Shown here in pieces: positions 1-8,571 of a DNA stretch of 64,000 bases (within the stretch, counting starts at the first letter, position 1; the number at the start of each line of letters is the position of its first letter). Origin of the DNA: Hymenobacter negativus (GTDB lineage Bacteria > Bacteroidota > Bacteroidia > Cytophagales > Hymenobacteraceae); NCBI RefSeq assembly GCF_017571495.1, contig NZ_JAGETZ010000009.1:124001-188000 (forward strand), in the 5' to 3' direction. The notes beneath the pieces are model-generated. The model worked only from the letters and a program-made list of their open reading frames with translations. It was not told where the DNA came from and did not search any database. The position numbers and the translations under genes were made by a program.

Positions 1-494
1 AGGCGGATGATGTTGAGTTCCATCTCCTCGGGGCCGAGGTCGGGCGACACGCTCTGCGGATAGAAGCCGGTGAGGGCGCAAATGAGCGACGACAGGATGG
101 CCATCGGGTGCGTAGCCGAGGGGAAACCGTCGAAAATTTTGCGCATGTCCTCGTGCACCAGCGTGTGCTTGGTGATTTGGCCGCTGAAATTGTCGAGCTC
201 GGCTTTCGTGGGCAGGGCACCGTAAATCAGCAGGTAGGCTACTTCCAGGAAGCTTGACTTTTCAGCCAGCTGCTCAATGGGATAGCCACGGTAACGCAGA
301 ATGCCTTCTTCGCCGTCGAGGAAGGTGATAGCGCTTTTGGTGGCGCCGGTGTTTTTGTAGCCCGAATCGAGGGTAACGTAGCCGGTTTGGTCGCGCAGCT
401 TGCCGATGTCAAACGCTTTTTCGTGTTCGGTGCCTTCAATGACGGGCAAGGTGATTGACTTGCCGTCGAGAATGAGTTCAGCAGTTTCTGCCAT
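1..494 (-). CDS. gltA: Citrate synthase, N-terminal part (cut by window edge)
   Basis: Condenses acetyl-CoA and oxaloacetate in the first step of the TCA cycle, in the cytoplasm. The first 164 residues are visible and begin MAETAELILDGKSI; the C-terminal catalytic region lies outside the window. Recognisable family sequence includes the LDGEEGILRYRGYPIEQLAE block and the SATHPMAILSSLICAL helix. The start is the ATG whose complement lies at 492-494; there is no better upstream start. About 205 bases separate it from mnmE, and they hold nothing I recognise. Identification is firm from the N-terminal sequence. Confidence 0.95.
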   Translation of the reverse strand, partial: MAETAELILDGKSITLPVIEGTEHEKAFDIGKLRDQTGYVTLDSGYKNTGATKSAITFLDGEEGILRYRGYPIEQLAEKSSFLEVAYLLIYGALPTKAELDNFSGQITKHTLVHEDMRKIFDGFPSATHPMAILSSLICALTGFYPQSVSPDLGPEEMELNIIR

Positions 495-699
495 GGGCGG
501 GAGGAGTGTTAGGGGAATAGAGTGCGAAACTAAGGCATAAGCCCTAAGCCGGGAAATTTTTACGCGGTATTGGACCAGGTCAAGACAATCGAATGCACCG
601 TGAGGTTTTATAAAATAGCCCTAAAAACCGATTTCAGGCCTTTTGGCAACGTTTGCGTCGATTTCAGCCAATCGCCAAGAGAAGACATGCGGACCCTGA

Positions 700-2124
700 T
701 TATTTACCGATGCAGAACTGGGTAAAAATGCTGGTGAGGAGGTCTTCGGAGGAAATTTCGCCGGTTATCTCCCCCAGTGCCGCTAAGGCATGGCGCAAGT
801 CGGCCGCCAGCAGCTCGGTGCCAAAGCCGGTATCAAGGCCTGCCTGCACGGCGGCCAGATGGGAAGCGGCCGTTTCGAGGGCGCGGGCGTGGCGGACATT
901 GGTGACGATGGTGGCGGAATCAGTGTTTTCGAGCGCCGAACCGCGCACTTGGGTAAGCAAAGCGGTCTGCAATGCTTCAAGTCCCTGGTTTTGGCCGGCA
1001 GCTAGCAATACCAATGGGACCTGAACCGCCGGAAATTTCTGGTCAGCCTGGAATTTGGCTGCAAAAGCGGCCTGCGCTTCGGGCGTAGCCAGGTCGGTTT
1101 TATTGCCTACCGCAATGACGGGGAGTTCCAGCCCTGCCGTTAGCTCCTGAATTTCCGACTCTACCTCGGCCGGACCCATCTCCGTCAAATCGAACAGATA
1201 TAACAATAGAGCGGCTTGGCTGACACGCTGCCGGGTGCGACGCACCCCAATGGCTTCCACTTCATCGGCGGGGTTATCGCGCAGGCCGGCCGTGTCCACG
1301 AAGCGAAAGCGTAGGCCATCAATACTCACTTCATCCTCAATAAAATCGCGGGTCGTACCGGGAATAGCGGATACAATGGCGCGCTCCTCGCGGAGTAAAG
1401 CGTTGAGCAGCGTGGATTTGCCAGCATTGGGCTGTCCGGCGATGACGGTGGTGATGCCGTTTTTGATGACATTCCCCAACTCGAAAGAGCGGAGCAAGCC
1501 GAGCACCACGCCGCGCACTTCGGCCAGCAACAATGCTAGGCCGGTGCGGTCGGCAAATTCTACATCTTCTTCGCCAAAATCCAGTTCCAGTTCCAGCAAG
1601 GCAGCAAACTTGATGAGGCGGGCCCGTAGGTCGCGCAATTCCTGCGAGAAGCCGCCGCGTAGCTGATTCAGGGCCACGCGGTGGCTCAGGGCAGAGTCGG
1701 CGGCAATGAGGTCGGCGATGGCTTCGGCCTGGGCCAGGTCCATGGCCCCGTTGAGGAAGGCGCGTTTGGTGAATTCGCCGGCTTCAGCGAGGCGGGCGCC
1801 GTGGCGCAGGAGCAGGGCCAGTACCTGTCGCACCACATAGTCGGAGCCGTGGCAGCTGATTTCGACTGCATCTTCGCGGGTGAAAGACTTCGGGGAGCGG
1901 TAGAGCGCAGCCACTACTTCGTCCAGAATTTCACCGTTGTTAGGGTCGCGCAGGGCGCCGTAGTGCAGGGTGTGGCCGGCAGCATTGGCAAAGCTTTTCT
2001 TAGAAAAAACAGCGGCCGTAATCGCAATGGCGTCGGGGCCGGAAAGACGGATAACGGCCAGGGCGCCCGCGCCCGGTGGGGTCGAAAGGGCGACAATGGT
2101 ATCGGAGAAAATGGTCTGAACCAC
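700..2124 (-). CDS. mnmE: tRNA modification GTPase MnmE
   Basis: With MnmG it installs the aminomethyl-type modification on wobble U34 of certain tRNAs; cytoplasmic. The 474 residues match the family length. Visible parts are the N-terminal folate-binding domain (DTIVALSTPPGAGALAVIRL), the G domain with P-loop GQPNAGKST, the GTTRD switch, DTAG and NKTD, and the C-terminal CIGK motif that carries the catalytic cysteine. The start appears to be GTG (complement at 2122-2124), because no ATG precedes the conserved N-terminus. That GTG lies inside a 9-bp-unit repeat (2114-2138), so the repeat supplies the first codons. Confidence 0.96.
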   Translation of the reverse strand: MVQTIFSDTIVALSTPPGAGALAVIRLSGPDAIAITAAVFSKKSFANAAGHTLHYGALRDPNNGEILDEVVAALYRSPKSFTREDAVEISCHGSDYVVRQVLALLLRHGARLAEAGEFTKRAFLNGAMDLAQAEAIADLIAADSALSHRVALNQLRGGFSQELRDLRARLIKFAALLELELDFGEEDVEFADRTGLALLLAEVRGVVLGLLRSFELGNVIKNGITTVIAGQPNAGKSTLLNALLREERAIVSAIPGTTRDFIEDEVSIDGLRFRFVDTAGLRDNPADEVEAIGVRRTRQRVSQAALLLYLFDLTEMGPAEVESEIQELTAGLELPVIAVGNKTDLATPEAQAAFAAKFQADQKFPAVQVPLVLLAAGQNQGLEALQTALLTQVRGSALENTDSATIVTNVRHARALETAASHLAAVQAGLDTGFGTELLAADLRHALAALGEITGEISSEDLLTSIFTQFCIGK

Positions 2125-2138
2125 GGATTTTTCGGATT
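2114..2138 (+). repeat. Solo copy of the CGGATT 9-bp-unit repeat
   Basis: The core GTCTGAACCACGGATT (2114-2129) is followed by one more 9-bp unit, TTTCGGATT (2130-2138). The same 16-base core occurs at 6198 and, inverted, at 6857. The repeat overlaps the GTG start region of mnmE on the opposite strand. Exact identity of the core is seen directly; mobility is inference. Confidence 0.75.
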
Positions 2139-2203
2139 AGCTTCGCTCAACTGTGTTTGTTCGAATTACCCGGATGTAGCGGGTGCTCGATTCGAAGGCT
2201 CAC

Positions 2204-2902
2204 TTACGCTGTCACAAACAAATTGCGGCTTACTTCGGCTGAAATCAAAGCTGTGTTTTCTTGATTGATTCGGATTTCGAAGGAGTTATCAAATGTTACC
2301 TTATCCATTACTTCAACTGCCGCACCCAGCTGCAAACCCACTTTGTCGAGGTATTGGAGGAAGGGAGCGGAGGTGTTTTTGACGGCGGCCAGCGTGCCGC
2401 ATTCGCCCTGGCAGAGGTCGGCCAGGAGGCGGTGGGCGGGGCGGCGCATGGCGCCGTCTTCGGCCGGGATTGGGTCGCCGTGCGGGTCGAGGGCGGGGTG
2501 GCCCAGGAAGGCATCCAGCCGCCGCATGAGCAGCGGCGATTGCACGTGCTCCAACTCCTCGGCTACTTCGTGCACCTCATCCCAATTAAAGCCGAGCTGC
2601 TGCACCAGGAATACCTCCCACAGCCGGTGCTTGCGGATGGTGAGCAGGGCCAGCCGCTGGCCTTCGGCCGTGAGCTGCACGCCGCGGTATTTCTCGTAGT
2701 TCAGCAGGCCTTTCTCGGCGAGGCGGCGCAGCATGTCCGTAACGGAGGCGGCGCGGGTGGCCAGCGCCGCCGCAATGCGGTTGGTGCTGACGCCCGCCGT
2801 ATCCGGCTCGGCTTCGGCCAGCTTGAAAATGGCTTTTAGGTAATTTTCTTCCGTATGACTGGGAAGCTTGGAATGCTGACTACTCGAAGTGGGTTCGCTC
2901 AT
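2204..2902 (-). CDS. DtxR/MntR-family metal-dependent transcriptional regulator
   Basis: Cytoplasmic repressor expected to sense Fe2+ or Mn2+ and control metal uptake. The 232 residues hold an N-terminal winged helix (EENYLKAIFKLAEAEP, then RIAALATRAASVTDMLRRL and a wing GLLNYEKYRGVQLT). Next comes a dimerisation/metal domain with HxxWE-type sequence (RKHRLWEVFLVQQLGF, DEVHEVAEELEHVQSP). An SH3-like C-terminal FeoA-type domain (residues ~185-232) ends the protein. I chose the internal ATG at 2902 (MSEPTSSSQHSK) over the upstream ATG at 2956, because the extra 18 residues look non-conserved. Which metal it senses cannot be read from sequence. Confidence 0.9.
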   Translation of the reverse strand: MSEPTSSSQHSKLPSHTEENYLKAIFKLAEAEPDTAGVSTNRIAAALATRAASVTDMLRRLAEKGLLNYEKYRGVQLTAEGQRLALLTIRKHRLWEVFLVQQLGFNWDEVHEVAEELEHVQSPLLMRRLDAFLGHPALDPHGDPIPAEDGAMRRPAHRLLADLCQGECGTLAAVKNTSAPFLQYLDKVGLQLGAAVEVMDKVTFDNSFEIRINQENTALISAEVSRNLFVTA

Positions 2903-2996
2903 GCAGAAGGGGCGGAACGGTAAGGCCAGTGCCCGGCAGTACAAAGAAATGCACACCAGACCCTGGCCCTGACCGTCAACCTAAAAATTACTAAAC

Positions 2997-4007
2997 CTAA
3001 AATTTCAACAGCGCCGATGCCCAGGTGAAGCCTGAGCCAAAGGCGGCCAAGCATACCAGGTCGCCGGGCTTGATTTTGCCTTCCTGTACGGCTTCGCTCA
3101 GGGCAATGGGAACGGAGGCGGCGGTGGTGTTGCCGTAGCGCTGGATGTTGCTGAATACCTTGTCGTCGCCGAGGCCCATTTTCTGCTGCACGTATTGCGT
3201 GATGCGCAGGTTGGCCTGGTGCGGGATGAGCATATCGATATCCGAGGGCTGGTAGCCGTTCTGGTCCAACGCTTCTTTGATGACCTGCGGGAAGCGCACC
3301 ACGGCATGCTTGAACACGTTCTGGCCGTTCATGTAGGGATAGAGGTCCTGCTTGTTAGCCACCACGTAGTCAGCGCGGTTGTCACGGTTTGAACCAGGCT
3401 CTTTGACGATGAGCTCTTCGGCGTGCTCGCCCTGCGCGTGCAGGTGGGTGCTGAGGATGGCGTGCTCGTCGGAGGTGCTGGGCCGCAGCAATACCGCCCC
3501 GGCGCCATCGCCGAAAATGACGGAAACACCCCGGCCTTCGGGCGACTTATCGAGGCCGGAAGAATGGATTTCGGAGCCTACCACTAGCACCGTATCGTAC
3601 ATGCCGGTGCGGATGAATTGGTCGGCCACCGAGAGGGCGTAGATGAAGCCCGAGCACTGGTTGCGCACGTCGAGGGCCGGGCAGTTGTTGGTCATGCCCA
3701 GCTCACGCTGCATGAGCACGCCGGAGCCGGGAAAGAAATAATCGGGCGAGAGCGTGGCAAACACAATCATCTGGACCTCGTTGGCTTCTACACCGGCCAT
3801 TTCGAGGGCCTTGCGGGCGGCGTTGGCGCCCATGTTGGCGGTGGTGTCCTTGCCTTCCTCAAACCAGCGCCGCTCCTGAATGCCGGTGCGCTCCTGAATC
3901 CAGGCATCGGAGGTGTTCATCATGGGCTCGAGCTCCACGTTTTTGACGACCCGGCTCGGGACGTAATGGCCGACGCCGGCGATGAAAGAGTGACGTAAAG
4001 TTGCCAT
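2997..4007 (-). CDS. fabH: 3-oxoacyl-ACP synthase III (FabH)
   Basis: Condenses acetyl-CoA (or a branched acyl-CoA) with malonyl-ACP to start fatty-acid synthesis. The 336 residues match the family. The catalytic triad is visible: Cys in DVRNQCSGFIYAL, His in LIPHQANLRI and Asn in YGNTTAASVP. The GDGAGAVLL motif is also present. The N-terminal sequence MATLRHSFIAGVGHYVPSRV is typical. It may serve either primary or secondary lipid synthesis; several Bacteroidota carry more than one FabH, and here no other fab gene is adjacent. Confidence 0.95.
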   Translation of the reverse strand: MATLRHSFIAGVGHYVPSRVVKNVELEPMMNTSDAWIQERTGIQERRWFEEGKDTTANMGANAARKALEMAGVEANEVQMIVFATLSPDYFFPGSGVLMQRELGMTNNCPALDVRNQCSGFIYALSVADQFIRTGMYDTVLVVGSEIHSSGLDKSPEGRGVSVIFGDGAGAVLLRPSTSDEHAILSTHLHAQGEHAEELIVKEPGSNRDNRADYVVANKQDLYPYMNGQNVFKHAVVRFPQVIKEALDQNGYQPSDIDMLIPHQANLRITQYVQQKMGLGDDKVFSNIQRYGNTTAASVPIALSEAVQEGKIKPGDLVCLAAFGSGFTWASALLKF

Positions 4008-4119
4008 GAATAACGAAGGATTGAGGTGGGAATTTCGGACAGGGAATTACCGAACTATGTATGATAAATTGAGTTTCGAGCGCGCGCTTTGGCGCGAAAT
4101 GGGGCGCAAAGGTGGCGGT

Positions 4120-5307
4120 TTAAATAACAGTATCCAGCAAATGCCACAATTTTTTGCCTTCGCCTGTCCATAGTGCCTCTTTAGGTAGACCATTGGGATA
4201 GAAGCGGCAGTGCTCAAAAGCATTTCGCACTTGGGTAGCCGTTTCATCGACTGGAGTCAGCTCAAGCATCATGCCGCCTCCATGCTGCCCCATGGTTTTC
4301 GCCCACAACGCATTGCGGGGGATAAGTATCGGCAGCCCCAGGGCGAGGTATTCAAACAGCTTGGTGGGGCGGCAGCGTTCCGTGCTGGGGTGTGGCCTGT
4401 AGGGTAATAAGCCGAGGTGACTGTGTGCTATTGCGCCTACAATGGCGGCGTGCGGCACCGGCTCGGCTCCGCCGATGAGCGTGAACAGGGCCGGCTGCTG
4501 GGCTACAGTGTCTTGCAGCCGCTGAAGTAGCCCCGGCTGCTGGCAAAACCCAATGATGGTGCAATGCGCGCTGCCCGGCCACGTAGTAGCCAGTGCTTGC
4601 GCGAGGGCAATGGCTTCCCATATGCCGTTAAGCTCCGAAATAGTGCCGGAATAAAGCAGCTGCAGCGACTCGTGCAGCATTGGGTGCGGGCGCGCCTGGG
4701 TGGGCGGCGCTTCACCGGGAGCGGGCTGGTATTTGTTTTCCAGCACAACAACACGCTCCGGCGGTAGCTCGCGCAGAAAAGGTAATTCGGTGACGTAGCT
4801 TTCTTCGGCTAGCAGCAGGCCGCTGGCTTGCCGGGCGGCCCAGCCTTCCACCCAGCGCAAACCCGCCGCCAGCCAGCGGCGCGTGAGGCCTTGGTACACC
4901 CGCTGCGTCGAAACGTTCAGGGCGTAGTTTTCGCGGATGTCGTAGAGAAACTGGCGGCCTCGGCCCAGCCGTTGCCATAGCAGCGTGAGGGGCAGCAGCT
5001 CCGGCGCATGCACGATGACCAGGGCCGGACGGAGCACTTGCAGCAGGCGCCAGTAGCGCCATTGGGCCGTTAGCCGGTTTAGGCTAAGGCGCGAGCCCTG
5101 AAAAATGGGGTGTTGTTTCACTTGCGAACTGGCTACAGCCGGGTCCTGCGGAAAGGCGCTGGCTGAAGCCCGACCCGCAATGTGCACCTGTACGTTGAGC
5201 CGCTCGCGCAGCGTTTCGGCAAACTTGCCCCGCATGCGGGTATCGTCCACGGGCTTCAGCACCGAAGCCAGCAATACCCGCACCTGAGACGAACCGGAGC
5301 CAAACAC
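4120..5307 (-). CDS. Glycosyltransferase, GT4-like
   Basis: Probable GT-B-fold glycosyltransferase transferring a sugar from a nucleotide donor, perhaps for surface polysaccharide. The N-terminal half begins RVLLASVLKPVDDTRMRGKF and contains ALVIVHAPELLPLTLL. The C-terminal half has IGGAEPVPHAAIVGAI and STERCRPTKLFEYLALGLPI, the E-x7-E-like donor-binding block of GT4 enzymes. The start is uncertain: no ATG is available, and GTG codons at 5307 or 5283 (before RVLLASVL) both fit. Acceptor and product are unknown; no polysaccharide cluster surrounds it. Confidence 0.75.
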   Translation of the reverse strand: MFGSGSSQVRVLLASVLKPVDDTRMRGKFAETLRERLNVQVHIAGRASASAFPQDPAVASSQVKQHPIFQGSRLSLNRLTAQWRYWRLLQVLRPALVIVHAPELLPLTLLWQRLGRGRQFLYDIRENYALNVSTQRVYQGLTRRWLAAGLRWVEGWAARQASGLLLAEESYVTELPFLRELPPERVVVLENKYQPAPGEAPPTQARPHPMLHESLQLLYSGTISELNGIWEAIALAQALATTWPGSAHCTIIGFCQQPGLLQRLQDTVAQQPALFTLIGGAEPVPHAAIVGAIAHSHLGLLPYRPHPSTERCRPTKLFEYLALGLPILIPRNALWAKTMGQHGGGMMLELTPVDETATQVRNAFEHCRFYPNGLPKEALWTGEGKKLWHLLDTVI

Positions 5308-5378
5308 GCGTCAAAGATGGTAGTTTTGCCGGTCTAAACCCAGCAGCAGACGACTGCCGCTACTTTATTCCAGTTCTA

Positions 5379-6203
5379 ATGGCTGACCTGCAAACCCAAA
5401 TTGAAGCCGCCTGGGCCGACCGTGCCCTGCTCCAAACCGCCGAAACCAAAGCTGCCATTGAGCACGTTATCGAGGAACTCGACAAAGGCCGCCTGCGCGT
5501 GGCCACCCCGCCCACCGAAGACGGAGGAGAGTGGACCATTAACGAATGGGTGAAGAAGGCGGTGATTCTCTACTTCCCCATCCGCCAGATGAATACCCAG
5601 GAAGTGGGTCCATTCGAGTACCACGACAAAATGCTGCTTAAAACCGACTATGCTGGCCAGCAGGTGCGCGTGGTGCCGCCCGCCGTGGCCCGCTACGGCG
5701 CCTTTCTGGCCCCCGGCGTCATCCTCATGCCCAGCTACACCAACATCGGCGCCTATGTGGGCGAGGGCACGATGGTGGACACCTGGGCCACTGTGGGGAG
5801 CTGCGCCCAAGTGGGCAAAGGCGTGCATCTGAGCGGCGGCGTGGGTCTCGGCGGCGTGCTGGAGCCCGTGCAGGCAGCCCCCGTCATCATCGAGGACGGC
5901 GCCTTCATTGGCTCGCGTAGCATCCTCGTGGAAGGCTGCCGCATTGGCAAGGAAGCCGTGATTGGCGCGGGCGTCACCATTACCGGCAGCACCAAAATCA
6001 TCGACGTGACTGGCCCCGAGCCCAAGGAATACAAAGGCTACGTGCCGCCGCGCTCGGTAGTCATTCCCGGCTCCATCGCCAAGCAGTTTCCAGCAGGGGA
6101 ATACCAAGTGCCGTGTGCGCTTATCATCGGCCAGCGCAAGCCCAGCACGGATTTGAAAACGAGTTTGAATGATGCGCTACGAGACTTTGGTGTGAGTGTC
6201 TGA
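5379..6203 (+). CDS. dapD: 2,3,4,5-tetrahydropyridine-2,6-dicarboxylate N-succinyltransferase
   Basis: Succinyl-CoA-dependent step of the succinylase branch of lysine and meso-diaminopimelate synthesis. At 274 residues it has the standard length. An N-terminal helical domain is followed by a left-handed beta-helix of hexapeptide repeats (for example VILMPSYTNIGAYVGEGT and GGVGLGGVLEPVQAAPVIIE). The gene ends with the TGA at 6201-6203, which is part of the inverted repeat 6198-6260. Confidence 0.96.
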   Translation: MADLQTQIEAAWADRALLQTAETKAAIEHVIEELDKGRLRVATPPTEDGGEWTINEWVKKAVILYFPIRQMNTQEVGPFEYHDKMLLKTDYAGQQVRVVPPAVARYGAFLAPGVILMPSYTNIGAYVGEGTMVDTWATVGSCAQVGKGVHLSGGVGLGGVLEPVQAAPVIIEDGAFIGSRSILVEGCRIGKEAVIGAGVTITGSTKIIDVTGPEPKEYKGYVPPRSVVIPGSIAKQFPAGEYQVPCALIIGQRKPSTDLKTSLNDALRDFGVSV

Positions 6204-6260
6204 ACCACGGATTCGACGGATTTCTCGGATTTCACGGATTTTGTGGACGGCGCTTCTTGG
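6198..6260 (+). repeat. Left inverted repeat of the GxxExxY unit
   Basis: The core GTCTGAACCACGGATT is part of an array of 9-bp units: CCACGGATT, CGACGGATT, TCTCGGATT, TCACGGATT and a degenerate TTGTGGACG, followed by GCGCTTCTTGG-like sequence. It is mirrored by 6805-6857 on the other strand, which lacks one 9-bp unit. The first bases include the dapD stop codon. The pair brackets the GxxExxY gene. Confidence 0.85.
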
Positions 6261-6282
6261 TAATTTCCTGTGAGTGTGTAAT

Positions 6283-6318
6283 AAAGCTGAGCTACTTTGG
6301 TGGCTCAGCTTTTTTTAT
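6283..6318 (+). terminator. Rho-independent terminator after dapD
   Basis: The stem AAAGCTGAGC / GCTCAGCTTT with a short loop is followed by a T-run (6310-6317). It lies inside the repeat-bounded unit and upstream of the GxxExxY start. Confidence 0.8.
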
Positions 6319-6324
6319 TGTGTT

Positions 6325-6714
6325 ATGTTGGTAGATACTCGTTTCAATGCACTTACGCACCAGATTATTGGATGTGCCATGGCAGTGCACCGTGCGTTAG
6401 GAGCGGGATTTCAGGAGGTAATTTACCAACGGAGCTTAGCGGTTGAAATGGGCGAGAAGAAACTGCTTTTTGCCCGTGAACTGGAAATGCCGGCCTTTTA
6501 CAAATGGGTCCAAGTAGGAACGCGGCGAGTCGATTTCTTGGTGGCAGACACTGTATTGGTCGAACTCAAAGCAATTAGCGAACTGAATGACTCGCACCAC
6601 GCCCAAATTATCAACTACCTGGAAGCCTATCAACTGGAAGTAGGCCTGCTTATCAACTTTGGCGAAACGAGTTTGAAATACAAACGCTTTCTCAAGAACC
6701 ACACCCGTACCTAA
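6325..6714 (+). CDS. GxxExxY protein (PD-(D/E)XK superfamily)
   Basis: A 129-residue member of the GxxExxY family, whose function is unknown. The name motif appears as GAGFQEVIY. A nuclease-like signature follows: D in RRVDFLVAD, then VELKA, giving the D-x(n)-ExK pattern of PD-(D/E)XK enzymes. I chose the ATG at 6325 because the upstream in-frame ATG at 6274 would place the terminator 6283-6318 inside the gene. The gene is bounded by inverted repeats and by a terminator on each side, so it looks like a self-contained cassette. Nuclease activity is inference from the motif. Confidence 0.88.
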   Translation: MLVDTRFNALTHQIIGCAMAVHRALGAGFQEVIYQRSLAVEMGEKKLLFARELEMPAFYKWVQVGTRRVDFLVADTVLVELKAISELNDSHHAQIINYLEAYQLEVGLLINFGETSLKYKRFLKNHTRT

Positions 6715-6747
6715 TCTATCTGATTCCAATCTCAAAGCGCTGCTAAC

Positions 6748-6777
6748 AAAAAAAGCCGCTCTTGCGAGCGGCTTTTT
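6748..6777. terminator. Bidirectional terminator between GxxExxY gene and msrA
   Basis: The stem AAAAGCCGCTC / GAGCGGCTTTT has A- and T-runs on the two sides, so it can serve both convergent genes. Confidence 0.85.
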
Positions 6778-6804
6778 AGCAGTAAATCAGCACAAGAACT
6801 CCGC

Positions 6805-6857
6805 CCAGAAGCGCCGTCCACAAAATCCGAGAAATCCGTCGAATCCGTGGTTCAGAC
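6805..6857 (-). repeat. Right inverted repeat of the GxxExxY unit
   Basis: Reverse complement of 6198-6260. Read on the minus strand the units are CCACGGATT, CGACGGATT, TCTCGGATT and TTGTGGACG, one 9-bp unit fewer than the left copy. Its first bases contain the msrA stop codon (TGA complement at 6852-6854). Confidence 0.85.
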
Positions 6858-7388
6858 GCCAGCCTTCAACTTCTCGCCAAACAGTGCCTTCACCTTGTCC
6901 ACTTTGGGGCGGGCTACAAACTGGCAATAGGGCTCGTGGCCGTGCAGGTTGAAATAGTTCTGGTGGTAGTCTTCAGCGGGGTAGAAGGTAGGGGCAGCCA
7001 CAATTTCCGTCACCACGGGGTTGGGGAAGGCGTGGTTGTCGTTGAGCTTCTGCTTGTATTCCTCGGCGAGCTGCTTTTGCTCCTCGTTGTGGTAGTAGAT
7101 GCCGGAGCGGTACTGGGTGCCCACGTCGTTTCCCTGGCGGTTGAGGGTGGTGGGGTCGTGGGTTTTCCAGAAGATTTCGAGCAGCTCCTTATAGCTGATA
7201 ACGGCTGGGTCGAAGGTGATGTCGATAACCTCGTTGTGGCCCGTGAGGCCGCTGCACACTTCCTTATACGTCGGGTTGGCGATGCGGCCGCCGGTGTAGC
7301 CGGACACTACTTTCTCCACGCCGTTCAGGTTCTGAAATACGGCCTCGACGCACCAGAAGCAGCCGGCGCCAAATGTTGCTTTTTGCAT
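6852..7388 (-). CDS. msrA: Peptide-methionine (S)-S-oxide reductase MsrA
   Basis: Repairs S-methionine sulfoxide in proteins. The 178 residues start MQKATFGAGCFWCVEAVF, which carries the GCFWC active-site motif. Further family blocks are GYTGGRIANPTYKEVCSG, EVIDITFDPAVISY and PAEDYHQNYF. No signal peptide is visible, so it is probably cytoplasmic. No MsrB domain is fused or adjacent. Confidence 0.96.
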   Translation of the reverse strand: MQKATFGAGCFWCVEAVFQNLNGVEKVVSGYTGGRIANPTYKEVCSGLTGHNEVIDITFDPAVISYKELLEIFWKTHDPTTLNRQGNDVGTQYRSGIYYHNEEQKQLAEEYKQKLNDNHAFPNPVVTEIVAAPTFYPAEDYHQNYFNLHGHEPYCQFVARPKVDKVKALFGEKLKAGV

Positions 7389-7550
7389 GGGTAGGGAATT
7401 GATTCGTTGTTTGTGGTAACAACGCGGTAGACGTGGCTGTGGTTATTTCCTTACACGAGAATGCTCAGGATGACAGATGGCACCTAAAACGGTGATTCTG
7501 CCCTCAACCTTTTGCCGCTGTTGCCGGTTGGCACCGAATACCATAGCCCG

Positions 7551-8414
7551 ATGAGCTACACCTACCACTCTGAAACGTATGGCCAGCCAGCGCTGGAAAC
7601 CAGTGCCGGGCGGGAGTGGCCAGGGCTGCGGGTCGAACGCTTTCAACTGGAGGCCATGGCGCTGCCGGCGCATTTCCACGCGCAGCACCTGCTCATCATT
7701 CATCAGGGCAGCCAGCCGGTGAGTTCCAGTCGCCGGAGCGGGAGCCGACTGGAGCAAGACGTGTTTCACTTCGGCGATGCGGGGCTGTACCCCGGCGGCG
7801 AGTACGGCCCAATTTCCTTAGATGGCCCCGCCGACGTAATTCACGTCCACATCGATGCCGGGCAACTGGAAAACCGGGTTCGCCAGAGCCTCGACCTGAC
7901 GCGCGTTGCACTACGCGAGCGGTTTCGTTTCGCCGACGGGCTGCTGACCCAGCTAGGTCGGCAGCTACTGGCCGCTGCCGGGGCCGAGCACGCGCTTGGG
8001 CTGCTCTACGTTGAGTCGCTGACCAATGCCCTCTGCTACCACCTCATCGAGCACCACGCCACCTTTGAGCGGCGTGTGGCCGGCACTGGCGCCCGGCTGC
8101 CCGCCCCCGTGCTGGCCCGCATCGATGCGTACTTGGAAGCCTCGGCTGAACAAACCGTGACGCTGGAAGTATTGGCGGGCCTGGCCAACCTGAGCGTGTT
8201 TCACTTTGCCCGGCGCTTCAAGCAGACCACCGGCCAGTCGCCTTATCAGTACGTGCTGGCTTGGAAAATCAAGCGGGCCCAATTGCTGCTGCGAGCCGGC
8301 CACCTGCCCATGGCCAACATCAGCGATGCGCTGGGCTTTGCCTCGCCCGCGCACTTTTCGGCCGCCTTCAAGCGCGCAGTAGGGCAGAGCCCCCGCGAGT
8401 TCCAGCGGACGTAG
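7551..8414 (+). CDS. AraC-family transcriptional regulator
   Basis: A 287-residue regulator. The N-terminal part (~1-180) looks like a cupin-type sensing domain (LPAHFHAQHLLIIHQG). The C-terminal ~100 residues form the two-helix-turn-helix AraC domain (TLEVLAGLANLSVFHFARRF, then ISDALGFASPAHFSAAFKRA). The ATG at 7551 is preferred to the upstream ATG at 7512. It lies 157 bases upstream of the reductase/hydrolase fusion gene in the same direction and may regulate it. The stop codon overlaps a dispersed repeat arm. Confidence 0.9.
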   Translation: MSYTYHSETYGQPALETSAGREWPGLRVERFQLEAMALPAHFHAQHLLIIHQGSQPVSSSRRSGSRLEQDVFHFGDAGLYPGGEYGPISLDGPADVIHVHIDAGQLENRVRQSLDLTRVALRERFRFADGLLTQLGRQLLAAAGAEHALGLLYVESLTNALCYHLIEHHATFERRVAGTGARLPAPVLARIDAYLEASAEQTVTLEVLAGLANLSVFHFARRFKQTTGQSPYQYVLAWKIKRAQLLLRAGHLPMANISDALGFASPAHFSAAFKRAVGQSPREFQRT

Positions 8415-8436
8415 CGCGAACTTTATAGTCCGCGTC
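8411..8436 (+). repeat. Single degenerate arm of the GTAGCGCGAACTTT repeat
   Basis: GTAGCGCGAACTTT matches the first 14 bases of the inverted repeat at 23592-23667, followed by a diverged end (CGCGTC retained). It overlaps the TAG stop at 8412-8414 of the AraC gene. Confidence 0.65.
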
Positions 8437-8571
8437 CCGGAACGACCCGGCAAGAGTGCAGACAGCAAGAATCTGTAAGTATACCGCAAGAATCAACCGG
8501 GGTACGGGGAGGCGGCAGGGGACCTTTGCCTCCCTCATCAGCAGCCATGAAGCTGCCCCATTCTCCCCATT

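Noticed and set aside
5376..6107. 243-codon minus-strand open frame
   Set aside because: Antisense to dapD, low-complexity Gly/His composition.
6205..6249. Short tandem 9-bp array considered as a CRISPR or VNTR
   Set aside because: Units are contiguous without spacers and only four or five long, so not CRISPR; treated as part of an inverted repeat.
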